Assembly (NCBI RefSeq): GCF_000820085.1
Contig: NZ_CDBN01000043.1
Coordinates: 1-64,000 of the forward strand
Source of the DNA: Aeromonas sanarellii
GTDB lineage: Bacteria; Pseudomonadota; Gammaproteobacteria; Enterobacterales; Aeromonadaceae
Length of the DNA: 64,000 bases
Direction of reading: 5' to 3'
Part shown: positions 26,270 through 39,432 of the stretch, piece by piece
How positions within the stretch are numbered: the stretch's first letter is position 1
Layout: the number at the start of each line of letters is the position of its first letter
The notes under the pieces: generated by a model
Database searches by the model: none
The model's input: only the letters and a program-made list of their open reading frames with translations
What the model was told of the DNA's origin: nothing
Position numbers and translations under genes: made by a program

Positions 26270-28006
26270 TCACAGGCTCTCCTCCACGTCTTGTTCCAGG
26301 CGCTGATAGCGGACCATGTCCGCGTACCAGCCGTTGTGGATCATCAGGGCGTCGTGACGGCCTCGCTCGCTGATCTCTCCCTGCTCCAGCACCAGGATCT
26401 CGTCCGCCTGCTCCACCGCCGTCATGCGGTGGCTGACCAGGATGAGGGTGCGCTTGTGGGCCTTGAGCGCCAGCAGGATCTGCTGCTCGGTGTGGGCATC
26501 CACCGCCGACAGGGCGTCGTCCAGCACCAGGATGGGGGCATCCAGCAACAGGGCGCGGGCGATGGCGAGCCGCTGCTTCTGGCCGCCGGAGAGGGTGACG
26601 CCCTTCTCCCCCACCTCGGTCTCATAGCCTCTGGGGAAGCGGACGATGTCGTCGTGCACGCAGGCGATGCGGGCCACCCGCTCTATCTCCTCCTGGCTGG
26701 CGTCCGGCCGGCCGAGGGCGATGTTGGCGGCTATGGTGGTGGAGAACAGGAAGGGCTCCTGCGGCACATAGGCAAACTGGCTGCGCAGCGCCTCCAGAGA
26801 GAGCTGCTCTATGGCCTGCCCCCCCATGGTGATCTGTCCGGCCCCCGGGTTGGCCAGACGCATCAGGAGCTTGAGCAGGGAACTCTTGCCCGCCCCGGTG
26901 CGTCCCACTATGCCCAGCATGCCGCCCCTTGACAGGGTGAAGTCTATTCCCAGCAGCAGGGTGCGCGACTCCAGCCGGTATGCCACCCCCTTCATCACCA
27001 GGGGGAAGGGCGAGGTGAACGGCAGCGGGGAGGAAGGCTCCTCGATGTCGCTGCGCTCGCCGAGCAGGCTCTCGATGCGAGAGTAGGCGGCGCTGCCCCG
27101 CTCGATGATGTTGAACAACCAGGCGATGGCGAACATGGGCCAGATGAGCTGGCCCAGGTACATGGTGAAGCTGGTGAGCTCCCCCAGGGTCAGCTCATCA
27201 CGCAGCACCAGGGCACTGCCGCCCGCCACCGCCAGGAAATAGGAGCAGCCGATGCACAGGTAGATGACGGGGTCGAACTTGGCGTCGATGCGGGCCACCG
27301 CCATGTTGCGCTCCCCCGCCTGACGGGTCAGCTCGGCAAAACCCTGATCCTCGAGGGACTCCACCGCATAGGATTTCAGTACCCGCACCCCGGAGAGGGC
27401 CTCCTGGGTCTTGTTGTTGAGGCGGGAGAAGGCCCCTTGAGCCGCCTTGAACTCCTTGTAGATCTGGGTGCCAAAGCGGTTCATGAAGAAGGCCATCACC
27501 GGCAGGGGCAGCAGGGAGAGCAGGGTCAGCTGCCAGGAGTACTGGCTGCACATGATGGAGAGCACCAGGATACCGACGATGAAGGAGTCCACCAGGGTCA
27601 GCACCCCCTCCCCGGCCGTCATCTCCACCGCCTGGATGTCGTTGGTGGCATGGGCCATCAGATCGCCGGTGCGGTGGCGCTGGTAGAAATCCGGGCTCAT
27701 GCGGGTGAAGTGGGTGAACAGCCGGTTGCGCAGCACGTAGGCGAGGCGATAGGAGGCGCCAAACAGCATGACCCGCCACACGTAGCGCAGCAGGTAGATA
27801 AGCAGGCCCAGGCCGAAGAGCCCAGCCAGATAACCGGTGAGGGTGCTGCCGTCGAGCCCGCCCTTGGCGATGCCATCCACCACCCAGCCCACCACCTTGG
27901 GGGGGATCACGGTCAACAGGGCCACCAGCATCAGCAATGAGATGGCCACCAGATAACGCCGCCACTGATCCTTGAAAAACCAGCCTAGCCGCAGAAATAC
28001 GCTCAC
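26270..28006 (-). CDS. mdlA: ABC exporter half-transporter, MdlA-like
   Basis: A 578-residue half-transporter. The membrane domain begins FLRLGWFFKDQWRRYL, close to E. coli MdlA. The ATPase shows Walker A GRTGAGKSS, signature TLSGGQKQRLAIARAL, Walker B ILVLDDALSAVD and the H-loop VSHRMTA. Walker B reads LDD rather than LDE: an aspartate replaces the catalytic glutamate, as is common in one half of heterodimeric exporters. I chose the GTG at 28006, preceded by AAGGA. It is first in the mdlA-mdlB pair. Confidence 0.87.
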   Translation of the reverse strand: MSVFLRLGWFFKDQWRRYLVAISLLMLVALLTVIPPKVVGWVVDGIAKGGLDGSTLTGYLAGLFGLGLLIYLLRYVWRVMLFGASYRLAYVLRNRLFTHFTRMSPDFYQRHRTGDLMAHATNDIQAVEMTAGEGVLTLVDSFIVGILVLSIMCSQYSWQLTLLSLLPLPVMAFFMNRFGTQIYKEFKAAQGAFSRLNNKTQEALSGVRVLKSYAVESLEDQGFAELTRQAGERNMAVARIDAKFDPVIYLCIGCSYFLAVAGGSALVLRDELTLGELTSFTMYLGQLIWPMFAIAWLFNIIERGSAAYSRIESLLGERSDIEEPSSPLPFTSPFPLVMKGVAYRLESRTLLLGIDFTLSRGGMLGIVGRTGAGKSSLLKLLMRLANPGAGQITMGGQAIEQLSLEALRSQFAYVPQEPFLFSTTIAANIALGRPDASQEEIERVARIACVHDDIVRFPRGYETEVGEKGVTLSGGQKQRLAIARALLLDAPILVLDDALSAVDAHTEQQILLALKAHKRTLILVSHRMTAVEQADEILVLEQGEISERGRHDALMIHNGWYADMVRYQRLEQDVEESL

Positions 28007-28044
28007 AGAGAAGTCCTTGGTCGCGGCGCGCTGCCGCGTGATCG

Positions 28045-28087
28045 TGAAAAAAGCCCAATACAATCGCCCCCGTGGCGGGGGCGATTG
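28045..28087 (-). terminator. terminator of the hybrid histidine kinase gene
   Basis: A perfect 12-base-pair stem (28061-28072 with 28076-28087). On the minus strand a run of six T follows a few bases later (28052-28047). It lies just upstream of mdlA. Confidence 0.8.
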
Positions 28088-28143
28088 GGTCGATCATCAT
28101 AGCCTGAAGCGGGCGACTTGAGAACGATTGCTATCTTTGCCCC

Positions 28144-30942
<2,799 letters not shown>

Positions 30943-31096
30943 CCCGTCTCGATTCTCATGTCATGGTCGGCCATCCGGTGACACGAGGTCACGGCCGGAG
31001 GGCCCACTGTGAAAAACAACTGGGTGCTATGTTACCGTTAGTCGGCGCTCTGAATGCAATAAAGATGTTGCCGGGCCATGAAATAAGGAAGCAAAT

Positions 31097-31537
31097 ATGT
31101 CACTTGTCACTACCTATTGTAGCCAATGCTTTACCCGCAATCGCCTGCCCGCCGAAAAAACAGACTCAAATGCGAAGTGTGGCCGCTGCCAGCATCCCCT
31201 GTTCGCGTACACCCCCGTCACCGGCCGGCTGGCGCACTTCGATGCCCTGATCCAGTCCGACATTCCGGTGGTGGTCGACTTCTGGGCCAGCTGGTGCGGC
31301 CCCTGCCTGCAATTTGCCCCTGTCTTTCAGGAGACGGCCCGGGAGCTCGAACCCCGCATCCGTTTCGTCAAGCTCGACACAGAGCAGGAGGCGGCCATCG
31401 CCAGCCGCTACGCCATTCGCAGCATTCCGACTCTGATGATCTTCCGGCGGGGGGAGATCCTGGCCCAGCGCAGCGGGGCCCTGCCCAAGGGGATGTTCAA
31501 GGAGTGGCTCCTCTCCTTCGCGATCACGCCAAAATGA
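31097..31537 (+). CDS. trxC: thioredoxin 2 (TrxC) with N-terminal zinc finger
   Basis: A 146-residue cytoplasmic thioredoxin. An N-terminal zinc-binding module uses C8-x2-C11 and C28-x2-C31 (YCSQC, KCGRC). The thioredoxin domain has the active site WCGPC at 66-70, and [11 protein letters not shown] carries the cis-proline. This combination defines TrxC. It starts after AAGGAAG. It ends in a strong hairpin terminator. Confidence 0.94.
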   Translation: MSLVTTYCSQCFTRNRLPAEKTDSNAKCGRCQHPLFAYTPVTGRLAHFDALIQSDIPVVVDFWASWCGPCLQFAPVFQETARELEPRIRFVKLDTEQEAAIASRYAIRSIPTLMIFRRGEILAQRSGALPKGMFKEWLLSFAITPK

Positions 31538-31613
31538 AAATGAAATGTTTGATTTGTGTTTAATTTCAGATCCATTTTCACTTGACTCTGTGAGTCGCCA
31601 CATGGTTTGACCA

Positions 31614-31640
31614 CAAGCCCCTGTTTCAAACAGGGGCTTG
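31614..31640 (+). terminator. hairpin after trxC
   Basis: A perfect 13-base-pair stem, caagcccctgttt/aaacaggggcttg, lies about 75 bases past trxC. The T-tract is weak. It could also act in the leader of the carrier gene at 31692. Confidence 0.65.
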
Positions 31641-31691
31641 AATGTAATCTCGGCAACACAACAACAACCATAAATTAACCGAGAGAACAAC

Positions 31692-33077
31692 ATGCCAACC
31701 TCTGCACTGCCTTCCACCCCCTCACGCTGGCTGGACATCAAGTCCGGGATCGTCATCCTGGATCTCCTGCTGCTCTGTGCCATGCTCGCCTGGCTCCCGT
31801 TTGATCCCATGGTCAACAAGGGGCTCGGCATCCTGATCTTCATCGCCATCCTCTGGCTGACCGAGGCGGTGAACATCACCATCACCGCCATCTCCATCCC
31901 GGTGCTCGCCACCCTGCTCGGGGTGTTTGACATGAGCAAGTCGCTGACCGACTTCGCCAACCCCGTCCTGTTCCTCTTCTTCGGCGGCTTCGCCCTCGCG
32001 GCGGCGCTCTCCAAGCAGGGACTCGATACCCAGATCGCCGGCAAGGTGATGCAGCTCGCCAAGGGGCACCTCGGCTGGGCCGCCATCGTGCTCTTCACCA
32101 TCACGGCAGCCCTCTCCATGTGGATCAGCAACACCGCCACCGCCGCCATGATGATGCCGCTCGCCCTCGGCATGCTGAAGGGGCTCGACGCCCACAAGGA
32201 GCGTCGTACCCTAGTCTTCGTCCTGCTTGGCGTCGCCTACAGCGCCAGCATCGGCGGCATCGGCACCCTTGTGGGCAGCCCGCCCAATGCCATCGCCGCC
32301 GCCCAGATGGGCCTTGGCTTCACCGACTGGCTGAAATTCGGCATCCCTGTGGTGCTCATCTTCATGCCGGTGGGCATAAGCCTGCTCTACTGGGTGACCC
32401 GTCCCAATCTCTCCCACCAGGTCAGCACCGAGCGGGTCACCATAGAGTGGACAGGCCAGCGCAAGACGACTCTGCTCATCTTCCTCACTACTGTGCTGCT
32501 GTGGATCGGCTCCCAGCCCCTCGCCGCGGCCCTGGGCGGCATTCCCCAATTCGATACCCTGATCGCCATGGGTGCCATCCTGGCCATCGCCGTCAGCCGG
32601 GTCGCCAGCTGGGATGACATCAACCAGAACACCGACTGGGGTGTGCTGCTGCTGTTCGGAGGCGGCCTCACCCTGAGCGCCATTCTGAAGCAGACCGGGG
32701 CCAACGCCTTCCTGGCGGAGCACCTCTCCAGCGGCCTCTCCGCCATGCCCATCTTCGTCATCCTGCTCTGCCTGGCCGCCTTCGTGGTGTTCCTGACCGA
32801 GCTGGTCTCCAACACCGCCACCGCCGCCCTGCTGGTGCCGCTGTTCGCCGGGGTCGCCGAGGCGCTGGGGGTCTCCCCCGTGGTGGTGTCCGTACTCATC
32901 GCGGTCGGCGCCTCCTGCGCCTTCATGCTGCCGGTGGCCACCCCACCCAACGCCATCGTCTTTGCGAGCGGTCACATCCAGCAGCGGGAGATGATGCGGG
33001 CCGGTCTGGTGCTGAACCTGGTGTTCACCGTCATTCTGACCCTGCTCGCCTATTTCATGGGGGACATCCTCCACTGA
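31692..33077 (+). CDS. Na+-coupled dicarboxylate carrier, DASS family (SLC13, INDY-like)
   Basis: A 461-residue membrane protein of the divalent anion:Na+ symporter family, about the length of Vibrio cholerae INDY. Both substrate/sodium-binding hairpin motifs are present: ISNTATAAMMMPLA in the first half and VSNTATAALLVPL in the second (Ser-Asn-Thr). Around eleven transmembrane segments are visible. It probably imports succinate and other C4-dicarboxylates. It is a single gene with a terminator. Confidence 0.9.
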   Translation: MPTSALPSTPSRWLDIKSGIVILDLLLLCAMLAWLPFDPMVNKGLGILIFIAILWLTEAVNITITAISIPVLATLLGVFDMSKSLTDFANPVLFLFFGGFALAAALSKQGLDTQIAGKVMQLAKGHLGWAAIVLFTITAALSMWISNTATAAMMMPLALGMLKGLDAHKERRTLVFVLLGVAYSASIGGIGTLVGSPPNAIAAAQMGLGFTDWLKFGIPVVLIFMPVGISLLYWVTRPNLSHQVSTERVTIEWTGQRKTTLLIFLTTVLLWIGSQPLAAALGGIPQFDTLIAMGAILAIAVSRVASWDDINQNTDWGVLLLFGGGLTLSAILKQTGANAFLAEHLSSGLSAMPIFVILLCLAAFVVFLTELVSNTATAALLVPLFAGVAEALGVSPVVVSVLIAVGASCAFMLPVATPPNAIVFASGHIQQREMMRAGLVLNLVFTVILTLLAYFMGDILH

Positions 33078-33107
33078 TGTTCGCCCGCAGGCGGCCCTGA
33101 TGACCCT

Positions 33108-33133
33108 CAAAGCCCCGCTTCGCCGGGGCTTTG
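33108..33133 (+). terminator. terminator of the DASS carrier gene
   Basis: The stem caaagccccg/cggggctttg is followed by ttttg, 30 bases past the stop. Confidence 0.85.
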
Positions 33134-33307
33134 TTTTGCCCGCGGCCGCCTCCCTCATCGCGCCGACATGGCAACCAGCCCCCTCGGCTTCCCGGCCGTG
33201 CTCGCATTAACACTGCCTTAAGAAATCCCTCCCATGATGCAGGACAACGACAGGCGAGCCACCCGTGACGCGGAGGGCTCGACACATCACGACGAGAGGA
33301 TCATGTC

Positions 33308-33874
33308 ATGGGGAACACGATGCAGAGCGGCAATGAAATCAAGGTGTGGGACTGGGTGGTCAGGGGCTTTCACTGGGCCACCGTGCTTTTATGCGTGCTG
33401 AACCTCTTCATCCTCGAGGAGGGGGAGCGCAACCACCGTTATGCGGGATATGCGCTGGCAGGACTGCTGGTGCTGCGCATCCTGTGGGGGTTCATCGGCT
33501 CTTACCATGCCAGGTTTGCCCAGTGGTTGCCGACGCCGGCCGGCGTCATCGCCTATCTCAAGAGCACCCTGCAGGGACGGCATCCCTACTACGCCGGCCA
33601 CAATCCGCTGGGCTCCCTGATGGTATTGCTGCTCCTGACCTGCCTGGTAGGCACCGCCGCGAGCGGGATCATGACCGAATACGGGCCGCTGGCGGGCAGC
33701 CATCTCATGGAGGAGGTGCACGAGTTCTTTGCCAAGGCGCTGCAGATCGCCATCTTCGTCCATGTGCTGGCGGTCATCGCCCTCGATCGCCTGGTGCGGG
33801 GGGATCTCGTCAGGGGGATGATCACCGGCAAAAAGCGCGTGCCGGCAGGCACCCGGGTGGTCGACAGACCCTGA
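33308..33874 (+). CDS. cytochrome b561-type diheme membrane protein
   Basis: A 188-residue protein with four hydrophobic helices, resembling the cytochrome b subunit of Ni/Fe-hydrogenases and b561 proteins. Candidate heme-ligand histidines sit at RGFHWATVLL (first helix), HRYAGYAL (second) and FVHVLAVIALDRLV (last). A partner such as a periplasmic c-type cytochrome is not encoded next to it. GAGAGGA precedes two possible starts, ATG at 33303 (out of frame) and 33308 (used). Its redox partner is unknown. Confidence 0.83.
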   Translation: MGNTMQSGNEIKVWDWVVRGFHWATVLLCVLNLFILEEGERNHRYAGYALAGLLVLRILWGFIGSYHARFAQWLPTPAGVIAYLKSTLQGRHPYYAGHNPLGSLMVLLLLTCLVGTAASGIMTEYGPLAGSHLMEEVHEFFAKALQIAIFVHVLAVIALDRLVRGDLVRGMITGKKRVPAGTRVVDRP

Positions 33875-33900
33875 TGACAGAGCCCTGGAGCTGATGGCAT

Positions 33901-33927
33901 AAAAAAACCCCGCATCGCGGGGTTTTT
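33901..33927. terminator. terminator between the cytochrome gene and glgP
   Basis: aaaaaccccgc/gcggggttttt with A and T tracts on both sides. It serves both convergent genes. Confidence 0.92.
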
Positions 33928-33941
33928 CATAGGGGTGGCGA

Positions 33942-36416
33942 TCAGCCGACGCTGCAGCTCTTGAGCTTCCAGATCCGGTCCACGTAGTCCTGGATGGAGC
34001 GGTCGGAGTTGAACTTGCCCATGGTGGCGGAGTTGATGATGGCCTTCTTCGCCCACAGGGCCGGATCCCGATACCAGGCATCGATCAGCTTGTGCGCCTC
34101 GGAGTAGGACTCGAAGTCCGCCAGGGTCAGGTAGGGATCCCCCCCTTCCAGCAAGGAGCGCTTGATGGAGGCGAGCTCCCCCGGGCGACCCGGCGTGAAG
34201 TAGTCGGTATCGAACCAGTCCAGTACGGCCTTGAGCTCGGAGTTGGCGTAGTAGAAGTCGTACGGGTTGTAACCGCGCGCCTTCAGGGACTTCACCTCGT
34301 CCACGTTCAGGCCGAAGATGGCGCAGTTCTCGGCGCCCGCTTCCTCGGCGATCTCGATGTTGGCGCCGTCCAGGGTACCTATGGTGATGGCGCCGTTCAG
34401 TGCCATCTTCATGTTGCCGGTGCCGGACGCTTCATAACCGGCGGTGGAGATCTGCTCGGAGACGTCGGCCGCCGGGATCAGCTTCTCGGCCAGGCTCACG
34501 CGGTAGTTCGGCATGAACACCACTTTCAGCTTGCCCTGGATGCGGGCGTCGTTGTTGACCCGCTCCGCCAGCTTGTTGATGGCGTAGATGATGTCCTTGG
34601 CCAGCTTGTAACCGGGCGCCGCCTTGGAGCCGAAGATGAACACGCGCGGGTGCATGTCATAGTCGGGGTTCGCCAGCAGACGGCGGTAGAGCGCCATGAT
34701 GTGGATGAGGTTCAGCTGCTGGCGCTTGTACTCGTGCAGACGCTTGATCTGGACGTCGAAGATCGCCTCCGCGCTCACCTCGATGCCGGTTTCGGCCTTG
34801 ATGACCTTGACCAGCTTCTCCTTGTTGTGACGCTTGATGGTCATGAACTGCTGCTGGAAGGCCTGGTCGTCGGCAAACTTCACCACGCTGCGCAGCTTGT
34901 CGAGCTGCAGCGGCCATTCCTTGCCCACCACCTCGTTGTAGAGCTCGGCGAGCTCGGGGTTGCAGGCCAGCAGCCAACGACGCGGGGTCACGCCGTTGGT
35001 GACGTTGCACATCTTCTCCGGCCACAGCTCGGCGTACTCGGGGAAGAGATCCTCCTTCACCAGCTTGGAGTGGATCTCGGCCACGCCGTTCACCTTGGAG
35101 GAGCCGATGACGCACAGGTTGCCCATGCGCACCTTGCGCACGTTACCCTCTTCGATGATGGAGAGCTTGGCCTTGATGGCGTCGTTGCCCGGCCATTTCG
35201 GCTCGACCAGCTCGTTCAGGAAGCGGGCGTTGATCTCATAAATGATCTCGAGATGACGGGGCAACACCTTCTCGAACAGGCTGACGGACCACTTCTCCAG
35301 CGCTTCGGGCAGCAGGGTGTGGTTGGTGTAGGAGAAGACCTGATAGCAGATGCCCCAGGCGGTATCCCAGGTCAGCCCTTCCTCGTCCACCAGCACCCGC
35401 ATCAGCTCGGGGATGGCCACTGTGGGGTGGGTGTCGTTGAGCTGGATGGCGATCTGGGCGGCAAAGTTGCCGAAATCGGCGCCATGGACCCGCTTGTAGC
35501 GACGCATGATGTCCTTGATGGAGCAGGCACAGAAGAAGTACTGCTGGATCAGGCGCAGCTCCTTGCCCGCGTCGGTCTCGTCGTTCGGGTAGAGCACCTT
35601 GGAGATGGTCTCAGCCTGGGCCTTCTCGGCCTGGGAGTCGACGTAGCCACCGGCATTGAACACGTCCCAGTCGAAGAACTCGGAGGCGCGGGATTCCCAC
35701 AGGCGCAGGATGTTGACGGTGTGGCCGCCAAAACCGACGACCGGGATATCCCAGGGCACCCCTTTGATCTTGCGACCGGCGTGCCACACCTTCTTCAGGC
35801 CGCCCTTGTCACCGAACACCGTCTCCACGTAGCCGTAGAGCGGGATCTCCTGCACAGACTCGGGGCGGCAGATCTCCCAGGGGTTGCCATATTCGCGCCA
35901 GGAGTCCGGACGCTCGATCTGGCGGCCATCCTGAATTTCCTGACGGAACAGGCCGTGTTCGTAATGGATGCCATAGCCCACCGCCGGGTAGTTCAGGGTG
36001 GCCAGGGAATCGATGAAGCAGGCGGCCAGACGGCCCAGGCCGCCATTGCCGAGGGCCATGTCGGGCTCTTGCTCGCAGAGATCGGTCAGTTCCAGACCGA
36101 GTTCACCCAGCGCCTCTTCGCAGATCTTGTACAGGGAGAGGTTGTGCAGGTTGTTGGAGGTCAAACGCCCCATCAGGAATTCAGCAGATAGATAGTGAAT
36201 CGCACGAGTATCTTTCTTGAAGTGAGTCTGCTGAGTGCGGGTCAGGCGCTCGTACACCTGTTCATTGACGGCGGCAGCGGTCGCTTTCCACCAGGCATCC
36301 GGAGAGGCTTTCTGTTCGCTTGTACCCAAGGTAGAACGCAGGTGACGCACGATACTCGCCTTGAGCTGATCTTTATCCAGTTGGAGATCCTGGTCTGTCT
36401 TCTTCTTGGTAGCCAT
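33942..36416 (-). CDS. glgP: glycogen/maltodextrin phosphorylase
   Basis: An 824-residue GT35 alpha-glucan phosphorylase releasing glucose-1-phosphate from glycogen or maltodextrins. The pyridoxal-phosphate lysine is K670 in [15 protein letters not shown]. Other conserved blocks are [38 protein letters not shown] and [12 protein letters not shown]. No glycogen synthesis genes adjoin it, and MalP is an equally possible label. About 360 bases without a gene lie upstream. It is a single-gene unit. Confidence 0.93.
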   Translation of the reverse strand: MATKKKTDQDLQLDKDQLKASIVRHLRSTLGTSEQKASPDAWWKATAAAVNEQVYERLTRTQQTHFKKDTRAIHYLSAEFLMGRLTSNNLHNLSLYKICEEALGELGLELTDLCEQEPDMALGNGGLGRLAACFIDSLATLNYPAVGYGIHYEHGLFRQEIQDGRQIERPDSWREYGNPWEICRPESVQEIPLYGYVETVFGDKGGLKKVWHAGRKIKGVPWDIPVVGFGGHTVNILRLWESRASEFFDWDVFNAGGYVDSQAEKAQAETISKVLYPNDETDAGKELRLIQQYFFCACSIKDIMRRYKRVHGADFGNFAAQIAIQLNDTHPTVAIPELMRVLVDEEGLTWDTAWGICYQVFSYTNHTLLPEALEKWSVSLFEKVLPRHLEIIYEINARFLNELVEPKWPGNDAIKAKLSIIEEGNVRKVRMGNLCVIGSSKVNGVAEIHSKLVKEDLFPEYAELWPEKMCNVTNGVTPRRWLLACNPELAELYNEVVGKEWPLQLDKLRSVVKFADDQAFQQQFMTIKRHNKEKLVKVIKAETGIEVSAEAIFDVQIKRLHEYKRQQLNLIHIMALYRRLLANPDYDMHPRVFIFGSKAAPGYKLAKDIIYAINKLAERVNNDARIQGKLKVVFMPNYRVSLAEKLIPAADVSEQISTAGYEASGTGNMKMALNGAITIGTLDGANIEIAEEAGAENCAIFGLNVDEVKSLKARGYNPYDFYYANSELKAVLDWFDTDYFTPGRPGELASIKRSLLEGGDPYLTLADFESYSEAHKLIDAWYRDPALWAKKAIINSATMGKFNSDRSIQDYVDRIWKLKSCSVG

Positions 36417-36777
36417 AAACCATTTTCCTTCGTTACAAATAAAAATGTCATCCCATTGGGGACCGGCGCTGTTGTTATCTCAGAATATGCTCCGGCGTGG
36501 GCATACTAGCTAAAGCCAGGGGTTGAAAAGTTAACGTGAGTCACACTTTAACGCATAAAAATGACAGTTTCACCATGAAAACCCTTTCCTTAAATTTTGG
36601 GATGGGAAATAAAAATAACCTTTTAAATCAACACAATGCATGAATTCACAAAAGATAAATTCATGAATAGGTTTTCAATGTTTGCCTGCGGCTGAAAATA
36701 CGTGAAAATAACTGCCAATATGATTGAAGGTGAAACCGCTTTCAATGCTTGCAATGTTCAGGCGGCAATAAAAGGAA
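36417..36777. other. AT-rich regulatory gap upstream of glgP
   Basis: About 360 bases, much lower in GC than the genes on either side, between the glgP start and the DUF4250 terminator. There are imperfect palindromes, such as gttaacgtgagtcacactttaac (36530-36552, written here with arms GTTAA and TTAAC), but no gene and no clear CRP site. It probably holds the glgP promoter and operators. Confidence 0.5.
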
Positions 36778-36797
36778 GGTGCTCCAAGCGGAGCACC
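36778..36797 (-). terminator. terminator of the DUF4250 gene
   Basis: The stem ggtgctcc/ggagcacc is followed on the minus strand by TTCCTTTTATT, just past the stop codon. Confidence 0.85.
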
Positions 36798-36809
36798 CTG
36801 CCCTGCCAA

Positions 36810-37007
36810 TTAGCCATGGGCCTTGAACTGGTTGCTCATGGGATCATAGTGATACCCAATCTGCTGCAGACGGGTGGCCAGTTGATCCTCCGTCATGTCG
36901 TAATAAGCCAGCAGCTCTTCCAGACCATCGCACTCCAGCCGCAGCTTCTCGTTGATGATCCCGAGCAGAATGTTGGCATCCAGCCGCTGCAAGGTACTGA
37001 CGTCCAT
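36810..37007 (-). CDS. DUF4250-type small protein
   Basis: A 65-residue acidic helical protein. The pattern LDANILLGIINEKLR ... LAYYDMTEDQLATRLQQIGY matches the DUF4250 family as I remember it: an N-terminal helix, then a helix-turn-helix-like pair ending in a Y-x-Y/N motif. The ATG at 37007 follows GGAGG at seven bases, so the longer frame to 37028 is not used. No function is known. It is divergent from sulA. Confidence 0.78.
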   Translation of the reverse strand: MDVSTLQRLDANILLGIINEKLRLECDGLEELLAYYDMTEDQLATRLQQIGYHYDPMSNQFKAHG

Positions 37008-37198
37008 CTTGCTCCCTCCTCTCGTCACACAGACTGTATAACCATGGGCGCCGACCCGCCATTTGTCTACAGCTCACAAAACACCCACCTCATGCCAAAT
37101 AAAAATATTCTTTTTATTCATAACCTTAAGTATTGATATTGCCAATCTGCTCACATTTTTAGCCACAAGCGACTTGTCACTCCCGCAAGATGGAACTA

Positions 37199-37214
37199 CT
37201 GTATGCGCATACAG
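37199..37214. promoter_or_regulatory. LexA (SOS) box upstream of sulA
   Basis: CTGTATGCGCATACAG is a perfect palindrome matching the CTGT-N8-ACAG LexA consensus, 27 bases before the sulA start. It supports both the operator call and the identity of the gene. Confidence 0.92.
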
Positions 37215-37240
37215 CATGGTTATTCATACAGGAACAACAT

Positions 37241-37720
37241 ATGAGCCAGCCCCTGAGTCACCGCCCTCTCTCCTCCTCTGCCGGTCTGATCACCACCTGG
37301 CCCACCCGCCATCAGAGCAAGATGGGGCATGAGCAGCGGCTCGGTGCCAACCTTCACGAGACACCGCTGCTCGATGCGCTGGGCCACCTGAGCCAGAGCG
37401 ACCGCGGCTGGATCCTGCTCATCGCGCCGCCCGGCCTGCCCGTCGCCGAGCAGTTGCAGGCACAGGGGATCAACCCTGCCAGGGTGCTGGTCGTGCATGG
37501 TCGCAAGATCAAGAATTGGCAGCGTCTGCTGGAGCAGAGCCTGATCAATGGCCACTGTGCCGCCGTGCTGACCTGGCTGCCCGAACAGGTTGCCCTGGAT
37601 CGCGGCAGACTGAACACCCTGGGCCAGCGCGCCGGCGTCTTGACCCGCTTCTTCGAACCCGTGCCCTCCCGGGGAGGCGCCCTTGGCTACGGCGGCCAGG
37701 ATGTCTACCTGAACCATTGA
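37241..37720 (+). CDS. sulA: SOS cell-division inhibitor SulA
   Basis: A 159-residue SulA-family protein, which binds FtsZ and blocks septation during DNA damage. The central conserved stretch runs GWILLIAPPGLPVAEQLQ, then GRKIKNWQRLLEQSL and CAAVLTWLP, as in E. coli SulA and its RecA-like fold. I chose the ATG at 37241 because a perfect LexA box ends 26 bases upstream and AGGAA precedes it. It is a single gene. No lon gene is in the window. Confidence 0.93.
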   Translation: MSQPLSHRPLSSSAGLITTWPTRHQSKMGHEQRLGANLHETPLLDALGHLSQSDRGWILLIAPPGLPVAEQLQAQGINPARVLVVHGRKIKNWQRLLEQSLINGHCAAVLTWLPEQVALDRGRLNTLGQRAGVLTRFFEPVPSRGGALGYGGQDVYLNH

Positions 37721-37830
37721 GTAGACCTACGGCTCCGGGCTGGTCTCTGAAAAGCCCCTTGCGTCATAGGGTTATAAGAACAGAGCACCATTATCAAGGC
37801 GTGGCGATCGGCAAACGAGGCGCACAAGAA

Positions 37831-37850
37831 AGGCGACCCTGAGGTCGCCT
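37831..37850. terminator. terminator between sulA and the fumarase gene
   Basis: The stem aggcgacc/ggtcgcct with loop ctga. On the minus strand CTTTCTT follows, suiting the fumarase gene, whose stop is at 37909. Confidence 0.75.
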
Positions 37851-37908
37851 TCTGTCATCTCCATGCCGGTGGCAGTTTCCCTGCCCGACCCCCGACGGGG
37901 GCTGCGGA

Positions 37909-39432
37909 TCACGCGAGCTTGGTATCCAGCTCGGCAATCTTGGCGGACCAGTAGGCCGGCCCGGTTTCATGGATGTTGTTGCCCTGAGAGTCGACCGCCA
38001 CGGTGACCGGCATGTCTTCCACCTCGAACTCGTAGATGGCTTCCATGCCGAGATCGGCAAAGGCCACTACCCGCGCCTTCTTGATGGCTTTCGCCACCAG
38101 ATAGGCGGCGCCACCGACCGCCATCAGATAAACGGCCTGGTGCTGCTTGATGCTCTCGACCGTCTTGGGGCCGCGCTCGGACTTGCCGATCATGCCGATG
38201 AGGCCGGTTTCTCCCAGCATCATGTCGGTGAACTTGTCCATCCGGGTGGAGGTCGTCGGGCCGGCCGGGCCGACCACTTCGTCACGCACCGCATCGACAG
38301 GGCCCACGTAATAGATGAAGCGGTTGGTGAAATCGACCCCTTCCGGCAGCCCTTCACCGTTCTTGAGCATGTCGGCGATGCGCTTGTGGGCGGCGTCGCG
38401 ACCGGTCAGGATCTTGCCGGAGAGCAGCACGGTATCGCCACTCTTCCAGCTGGCGAGCTCGGCCTTGGTGATACCGTCGACGTTGACCCGGCGCACGTTG
38501 CCCCCCGCCTCGCGGGTGATCTCGGGCCAATCGGCCAGCTTGGGCGGGGTCAGCTCGGCCGGGCCCGAGCCATCGAGCTCGAAATGCACGTGACGGGTGG
38601 CGGCACAATTGGGGATCATCACCACGGGTTTGGAGGCGGCGTGAGTCGGCGCGGATTTCACCTTCACGTCCAGTACTGTGGTGAGGCCGCCGAGGCCCTG
38701 GGCACCAATCCCCAGCCTGTTGACCTTGTCGTAGAGCTCGACCCTCAGCTTCTCTTCGGTGGTTTGCGGACCACGGGCGATCAGCTCCTGGATGTCGATG
38801 TGCTCCATCAGGGCTTCCTTGGCGAGCACGGCCGCCTTCTCGGCGGTGCCGCCGATGCCGATGCCCAGCATGCCGGGCGGGCACCAGCCGGCCCCCATGG
38901 TCGGCACCGTCTTGAGCACCCACTCGACGATGTCGTCGGAAGGGTTGAGCATCACCATCTTGGACTTGTTCTCGGAGCCGCCACCCTTGGCCGCGATGCT
39001 CACCTCCACCTTGTCGCCGGGGATCATGTCGATGTGCACGACGGCAGGGGCATTGTCTTTGGTGTTCTTGCGGCTGCCCGCCGGATCGGCCAGCACGGAG
39101 GCGCGCAGCGGGTTGTCCGGGTTGGTATAGGCACGGCGGGTGCCTTCATCCACCATCTCCTGGACCGTCATGTCGCTGTCCCACTGCACCTGCATGCCGA
39201 TCTTCACGAAGCAGGTGACGATGCCGGTATCCTGGCAGAGCGGACGATGGCCTTCGGCGGACATGCGGGAGTTGATCAGGATCTGGGCCAGGGCGTCCTT
39301 GGCAGCCGGGTTGATCTCCCTGTCATAGGCGGCCTTGGCGGCCTGAACGAAATCGAGGGGGTGGTAGAAGGAGATGTACTGCAGGGCGTCAGCAATGGAA
39401 TCGATAAAGTCCTGTTTTCTAATGATGCTCAT
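37909..39432 (-). CDS. class I fumarate hydratase ([4Fe-4S])
   Basis: A 507-residue iron-sulfur fumarase interconverting fumarate and malate in the TCA cycle. The alpha and beta domains are fused, as in FumA/FumB. Candidate cluster cysteines are C66 in RPLCQDTGIVTCF, one in GWCPPGMLGIGIGG and one in NCAATRH. The beta half contains GPTTSTRMD and the GLIGMIGKSERG block. The ATG at 39432 follows GAGG. Class I fumarases are oxygen-sensitive. It is divergent from pabB. Confidence 0.92.
   Translation of the reverse strand: MSIIRKQDFIDSIADALQYISFYHPLDFVQAAKAAYDREINPAAKDALAQILINSRMSAEGHRPLCQDTGIVTCFVKIGMQVQWDSDMTVQEMVDEGTRRAYTNPDNPLRASVLADPAGSRKNTKDNAPAVVHIDMIPGDKVEVSIAAKGGGSENKSKMVMLNPSDDIVEWVLKTVPTMGAGWCPPGMLGIGIGGTAEKAAVLAKEALMEHIDIQELIARGPQTTEEKLRVELYDKVNRLGIGAQGLGGLTTVLDVKVKSAPTHAASKPVVMIPNCAATRHVHFELDGSGPAELTPPKLADWPEITREAGGNVRRVNVDGITKAELASWKSGDTVLLSGKILTGRDAAHKRIADMLKNGEGLPEGVDFTNRFIYYVGPVDAVRDEVVGPAGPTTSTRMDKFTDMMLGETGLIGMIGKSERGPKTVESIKQHQAVYLMAVGGAAYLVAKAIKKARVVAFADLGMEAIYEFEVEDMPVTVAVDSQGNNIHETGPAYWSAKIAELDTKLA

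Noticed and set aside
36195..36509. A 104-residue plus-strand frame over the glgP start and promoter
   Set aside because: It is antisense to glgP coding sequence for most of its length and has no ribosome-binding site.
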